DNA of 26,106 bases from an uncultured Coriobacteriales bacterium (GTDB taxonomy: Bacteria; Actinomycetota; Coriobacteriia; Coriobacteriales; Eggerthellaceae): positions 1 to 26,106 of the forward strand of contig CAMPNZ010000018.1 in the NCBI GenBank assembly GCA_946892075.1. The letters are read 5' to 3'. Shown in pieces: positions 22,819 to 26,106 of the stretch (position 1 is the stretch's first letter; every line of letters begins with the position of its first letter). Under the pieces are notes generated by a model, which saw only the letters and a list, made by a program, of their open reading frames with translations, searched no databases and was not told the origin of the DNA. A program made the position numbers and the translations under genes.

Positions 22819-24129
22819 TTAGTGCTCAAAGCGTCTGCGCGCCGCAGCAACGGCTGCGATAATTGCAGCGCCTCCCGTTAGTCCAGCAAGCCCTGCAACG
22901 CCTGCAAAGTCGCCCGTTTTCGGCATGCCATCTTTGCCAACAGCGCCCGTGTGGGTTGAGCTGGCATGAGCGTTTGCATCGTTTTCGATAAGCTGCGCCT
23001 TATTCATGTATACATGCATGTCTGCCTTTGCAGTCATGCGGTTCATAGGAATAACCGTGAATTCCAGCGTAGCTACAAATTCCTTGTTCGTTGCAGGAAT
23101 GGTGATGCTGTATTCCCTGCTTGTTGACGATTCGCGCAGAATTTTAGCGGCACGGCCTTTGTATGCTACACGCGTCAAATAGTCGGGACGATTGGTTGAA
23201 AAGCGCAGTTCACACGTGCCATCAGCATGTGGAATAGCCACTGCATAATCGCCGAAGAACTTACCTGACATCGAATCGCCTGATGCGTTATGTTTGGAGA
23301 AGTGAAGCGGAACTTTGTAGGACGCTCCTACAGTTAAACCGTCAGCTGTTTGCTGGCTGCTTCCAGCGTCAGCCTCCTGAGGTGCAGCTTGTGGAGCTTG
23401 AGCTTTCTGAGCTTCGGCCTGTTGCTGAGCTTTCGCTGCTTGCTCAGCTGCCTGCTTCTTGGCTGCTTGCTCAGCTGCCTGCTTCTTGGCTGCATCTTCC
23501 TTCTTCTTAGCGTCATCTGCCGCTTTAGCAGCTTGAGCATCAAATTTCGACGTATCCAGTTTCAAAATGACAGCTTCGGTTGAATTATGGAATGGAATTG
23601 TCAAACTTAACGCAACAGCGCGCGATTTTTTCATTCCATCAGTAAGCGTAAACGAAATAGGCGCATCCGAGCCTTCCTTCGTTGGTGTTTGCTCCTTGAA
23701 CAGCTGCTTGGTATCTCCCGCGGGCTTTACATACTGTTTTGCGTTATAAACATACGATTCAAATACGCCAACTTCCGATACGCCAGCTGTAATATTTCCC
23801 ACCGTCAACTTTGTAACAGTAAGCGAAAGCGTGTACACGCCATCTTTAACAGTTAGCTGAGCTGGTGTTTTGCTTACGGCGCCATCCATCATCGACAACT
23901 TTGAAGCATCGGAAGCATTATACGCGTGCACAGGAACGCTATACGTGCCATTTGGCAGACTCTCAAACGACTGCTGTTGCTGCGAAGGTGTAGCAGATGC
24001 TGCTGTTGCAGCGTTAGTAGCAGGCGCCGATGTGCCATCTGCAAACGCTAAGCCACCAGCTACGCCAACTGATAGCACACCACTCAGTGCTAACACGGCA
24101 CCTACCGACCTTACGGATTTTGAATTCAT
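22819..24129 (-). CDS. Cell-wall protein with two NEAT-type heme domains and MPKTG anchor
   Basis: The 436-residue surface protein has a signal peptide (cleavage near AFA-DG at 30). NEAT-like domain 1 spans about 55-192, starting LPNGTYSVPVHAYNASDASKLSMMDGAV. A charged Ala/Lys/Gln helix of about 195-250 includes a 9-residue unit AAKKQAAEQ repeated twice from a perfect 27-bp DNA duplication (23436-23489). NEAT-like domain 2 spans about 264-380. The C-terminal sorting signal is MPKTG (402-406), a hydrophobic segment and RRR. MPKTG differs from the standard LPXTG in its first residue. The likely role is capturing heme at the wall and passing it inward. ATG at 24129 has AGGAG 6 bases upstream. 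A terminator follows the stop. I see no canonical YxxxY heme motif, so the heme ligands are uncertain. Confidence 0.87.
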   Translation of the reverse strand: MNSKSVRSVGAVLALSGVLSVGVAGGLAFADGTSAPATNAATAASATPSQQQQSFESLPNGTYSVPVHAYNASDASKLSMMDGAVSKTPAQLTVKDGVYTLSLTVTKLTVGNITAGVSEVGVFESYVYNAKQYVKPAGDTKQLFKEQTPTKEGSDAPISFTLTDGMKKSRAVALSLTIPFHNSTEAVILKLDTSKFDAQAAKAADDAKKKEDAAKKQAAEQAAKKQAAEQAAKAQQQAEAQKAQAPQAAPQEADAGSSQQTADGLTVGASYKVPLHFSKHNASGDSMSGKFFGDYAVAIPHADGTCELRFSTNRPDYLTRVAYKGRAAKILRESSTSREYSITIPATNKEFVATLEFTVIPMNRMTAKADMHVYMNKAQLIENDANAHASSTHTGAVGKDGMPKTGDFAGVAGLAGLTGGAAIIAAVAAARRRFEH

Positions 24130-24141
24130 AGTGTTCTCCTT

Positions 24142-24161
24142 ACATAACCAACAGTTTATGT
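24142..24161. promoter_or_regulatory. Interrupted palindrome before the two-NEAT gene
   Basis: ACATAA (24142-24147) and TTATGT (24156-24161) are a perfect 6-bp inverted repeat with eight bases between. It lies immediately upstream of the ribosome site of the gene starting at 24129. It could be an operator or an RNA stem; no regulator is identified. The remaining gap 24162-24294 shows no gene and no terminator. Confidence 0.3.
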
Positions 24162-24294
24162 TGTAATACAGCGCGTACCTTTTGCTTTACTTTCCTTTGC
24201 GCCAAGCTTCAGCACGCAATAATTAGCTTTGTGTAACATTTTACTATATTCATGCATGCACTCACAAGCATCCTTCATGCGTTGCAATCACAAT

Positions 24295-25854
24295 TTATTG
24301 CTCAAGAACACGATGAATTTCTGCTTCAGTTGCTTCGCCTACTGCGGCCGTTCCGCCGAAAATCGCATAACTTTTAATGGCAGCGCGATTGCGGCTCATG
24401 AACTGCGAAACCGCTGATGTATTGGTGTCATCAGCAAGAACAATAACAGAGTCGTAGCGGCCGCATAAAGCCGAACCACACAGCGCGTCAAGATAATCAA
24501 CGCCGGTGGCTACTCCCATATTGTTAGCGCGAAGACCCATATCAAGCAGCTTTTGCGCCAATGAAAGACTGGTATCGTATGACGATTCGCCAAAAATGCG
24601 CTCCACTCCTTGAATGCCCTGCTGCGCTAGCTGGTTTTCAACCTCAGGCGAAACAACGCTTGTGCCGCCCACTATAATAACGCGCTTAAAGCCCTTGTTC
24701 TTGATAGTGGCAAGCGTCTGGTCGCTTAAGCAGGCGTTATCGTAGCGCGCCAGAAAAATAGGTGCGCGCTTGGCATACGCAAAACTTGATGCGGAAAGGG
24801 CATCAGCATAGCCCCAGCTTGTAGTTACAAAACATATGTCAGATACACGAGGAAGGGCGCTGGCAATTTTATTGGCAGTATCGTCTGCCATGTCACCAAA
24901 AATGCGTTTTACCTTAATGCCCATCTGCGTTAATTCGTTTTCTACTGCTTGAGAAACCACCAGCGATCCACCGCACACATAAACGGTTTTTGTGTTCAGA
25001 CGCTGCAATTCAGCGCGCGTTTGCGCTGGTAGGGTGTCGATATCGGTAAGAAGTACCGGCGCATGTAACGCACCGGCAAGTGCATTTGCCGAAAGCGCGT
25101 CAAAATACGCCGCATTCGTTGTTAACACAACGGTTTTGCGCGTGGTAGGAAATGCAGCTTGCACAATCGCTTGCATGGTGTCGGCTGCTGTTTCACCAGC
25201 TAAACGCTTAATACCAAGCTCGGGAATAACGCGGGTGTCATCGTCTGCTTGTGCTGAATCGGAAATGAGATCTTGCTGTGTTTGAGCTGGCGTAGATGAA
25301 CTTTCCTTTTGTGATGTGCTCTGAGAAGTGGATGGCTGCGATGTCTGCGCCGGCTGCGACGCCGGATGCGTTTGCTGAATTACTTTAGTGATAGTAAAGC
25401 TGAGCGGCACTTTATGTCTGTTTGTTTGATCATTCACAGAATAGCTCACACCAATTAGCGCCTGGTTGCTTGATTTATTCATCGTAAAAGAAAGGCGCGG
25501 CGTACTGTCGCCTTTCTTCCACACTTCAGCTCCATTTACTGTTATGTAGTTCAGATACTGAATTCCCTTTGTGAGAGGAATCGTTACCGTATACGTGGTT
25601 CCTGCAACCTGTACGGTAGCTGGATTGCTAAACACCATACCAAAATGCTCGTTTCCGTTCCACTGAGCTTCGTATTTGCCATCGGGCAGATTTCCCCACG
25701 AAAGCGCATCGGCATAGGCAGTTTGCACAAAACCATGGTCAGCCGCAGTTGACGTTGATACCTGTGTGCTGCAAAGCGCCGAAAACGCGCCGACACCTAA
25801 CGCTCCTACCGCGAGTGCTCCAATTCCCAGCTTAGAAACTGTTTTCAAGTTCAT
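24295..25854 (-). CDS. Secreted NEAT-like protein with three cell-wall-binding-2 repeats
   Basis: The 519-residue protein has a signal peptide, with a hydrophobic stretch at 9-27 and a likely cleavage near AYADA (46-50). A NEAT/Shp-like beta domain spans about 52-158 (LPDGKYEAQWNG, FGMVFSNPATVQVAGTTYTVTIPLT, VPLSFTITK). A Ser/Thr/Gln-rich linker covers about 160-205. Three CWB2 repeats fill 216-519, each with the pattern of an opening Gly-Asp/Glu-Asp-Thr, then YxDALSA-like, then VYVCGGS / VIIVGGT / YAIFGGT. CWB2 repeats hold proteins non-covalently to wall polymers. The combination suggests a heme receptor at the outer wall feeding the proteins encoded downstream. ATG at 25854 has GGGGGAG upstream. 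The canonical YxxxY motif is not seen. Confidence 0.88.
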   Translation of the reverse strand: MNLKTVSKLGIGALAVGALGVGAFSALCSTQVSTSTAADHGFVQTAYADALSWGNLPDGKYEAQWNGNEHFGMVFSNPATVQVAGTTYTVTIPLTKGIQYLNYITVNGAEVWKKGDSTPRLSFTMNKSSNQALIGVSYSVNDQTNRHKVPLSFTITKVIQQTHPASQPAQTSQPSTSQSTSQKESSSTPAQTQQDLISDSAQADDDTRVIPELGIKRLAGETAADTMQAIVQAAFPTTRKTVVLTTNAAYFDALSANALAGALHAPVLLTDIDTLPAQTRAELQRLNTKTVYVCGGSLVVSQAVENELTQMGIKVKRIFGDMADDTANKIASALPRVSDICFVTTSWGYADALSASSFAYAKRAPIFLARYDNACLSDQTLATIKNKGFKRVIIVGGTSVVSPEVENQLAQQGIQGVERIFGESSYDTSLSLAQKLLDMGLRANNMGVATGVDYLDALCGSALCGRYDSVIVLADDTNTSAVSQFMSRNRAAIKSYAIFGGTAAVGEATEAEIHRVLEQ

Positions 25855-25877
25855 TATTCTCCCCCTGTATCATAGGT

Positions 25878-25907
25878 GCGCATGCGTGGTGTTGGCCACA
25901 CATGCGC
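25878..25907 (-). other. Strong hairpin before the NEAT-CWB2 gene
   Basis: GCGCATGCGTGG (25878-25889) and CCACACATGCGC (25896-25907) pair over 12 positions with one mismatch around a six-base loop. No T-run follows on the minus strand, so it is not a classical terminator. It sits in the 88-base gap between the upstream gene and the start at 25854 and could affect mRNA processing or translation. A 10-bp palindrome GAAAGCTTTC lies next to it (25909-25918). Confidence 0.6.
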
Positions 25908-25942
25908 TGAAAGCTTTCGTTCATCACGCAATACATGAAACG

Positions 25943-26106
25943 CTAATCGTCGTTAATATCTGCTTCTATATCCTCATCGGGCGCAGGCTTAGCACTTGCT
26001 TGCGGGGCTTCATTTCCAGCATCGCTGTTAATGTCTGCTTGCAGCGATGCACCATTTGCACTATCAGCTGCGTTTACATCATCACCAAACGAGCTAAATA
26101 CGTTCT
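25943..26106 (-). CDS. Acidic C-terminal end of an unknown gene (partial)
   Basis: An open frame enters the window at 26106 and stops with TAG at 25943-25945, giving the last 53 residues. They are hydrophilic and acidic, starting NVFSSFGDDVNAADSANG and ending DEDIEADINDD. The motif ADIN occurs twice (LQADINSD and IEADINDD), echoing a small internal DNA duplication. Base and codon composition match the neighbouring genes and the frame is open throughout, which supports it being real. The family cannot be told from this tail; given the position, another surface or transport protein of the heme cluster is possible. Confidence 0.6.
   Translation of the reverse strand, partial: NVFSSFGDDVNAADSANGASLQADINSDAGNEAPQASAKPAPDEDIEADINDD

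Overview
The window is about 26 kb of chromosome from an actinobacterium, most likely class Coriobacteriia (Eggerthellales; Cryptobacterium or a close relative is my best guess from memory). The evidence is the actinobacterial insertion in the N-terminal part of RpoC, the typical actinobacterial rifampicin region of RpoB, a roughly balanced base composition, and surface proteins that combine NEAT-type heme domains with cell-wall-binding-2 repeats. Every convincing gene lies on the minus strand, so transcription runs from high to low coordinates. No rRNA, tRNA, insertion sequence, phage gene or CRISPR array was found.

Layout in transcription order (right to left). 26106-24295: the acidic 3' end of an unknown gene, then a secreted protein with one NEAT-like domain and three CWB2 repeats. 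24129-22819: a two-NEAT-domain protein with an MPKTG sorting signal, closed by a strong terminator. 22696-18542: a membrane-anchored Shp-like heme protein, a heme/siderophore-type binding lipoprotein, a FecCD permease and an ATPase. This order resembles streptococcal shr-shp-htsABC and is best read as a heme relay from cell wall to cytoplasm. 18456-17290: an EamA-type transporter with a His-rich tail. 17003-13306: nrdF-nrdI-nrdE under a promoter that carries two NrdR boxes. 13305-10131: a repeat-rich spacer, a PNPOx-fold protein, an unknown protein, another repeat-rich spacer, the 23S rRNA methyltransferase RlmB and a YacP-like NYN nuclease. 9965-1936: rpoB-rpoC, followed by a possible 44-codon gene and a terminator. 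1607-219: glmM.

Two observations stand out. First, NrdF lacks three of the four glutamates that bind the dimetal cofactor. They are replaced by Val118, Pro178 and Lys212, while the aspartate, both histidines and the radical tyrosine are kept. This is the VPK signature of class Ie, the metal-free DOPA-radical ribonucleotide reductases described from Mollicutes, and the gene order nrdF-nrdI-nrdE is also the mollicute one. Second, RpoC carries after its normal C-terminus a domain that looks like the C-terminal domain of the alpha subunit, with the main UP-element-contacting residues at identical spacing, followed by an acidic tail.

The heme-capture cluster, the His-tailed transporter and the apparently metal-free ribonucleotide reductase sit side by side. 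Together they suggest a host-associated organism adapted to iron and manganese starvation. That joint reading is inference; the individual residue-level observations come directly from the sequence.
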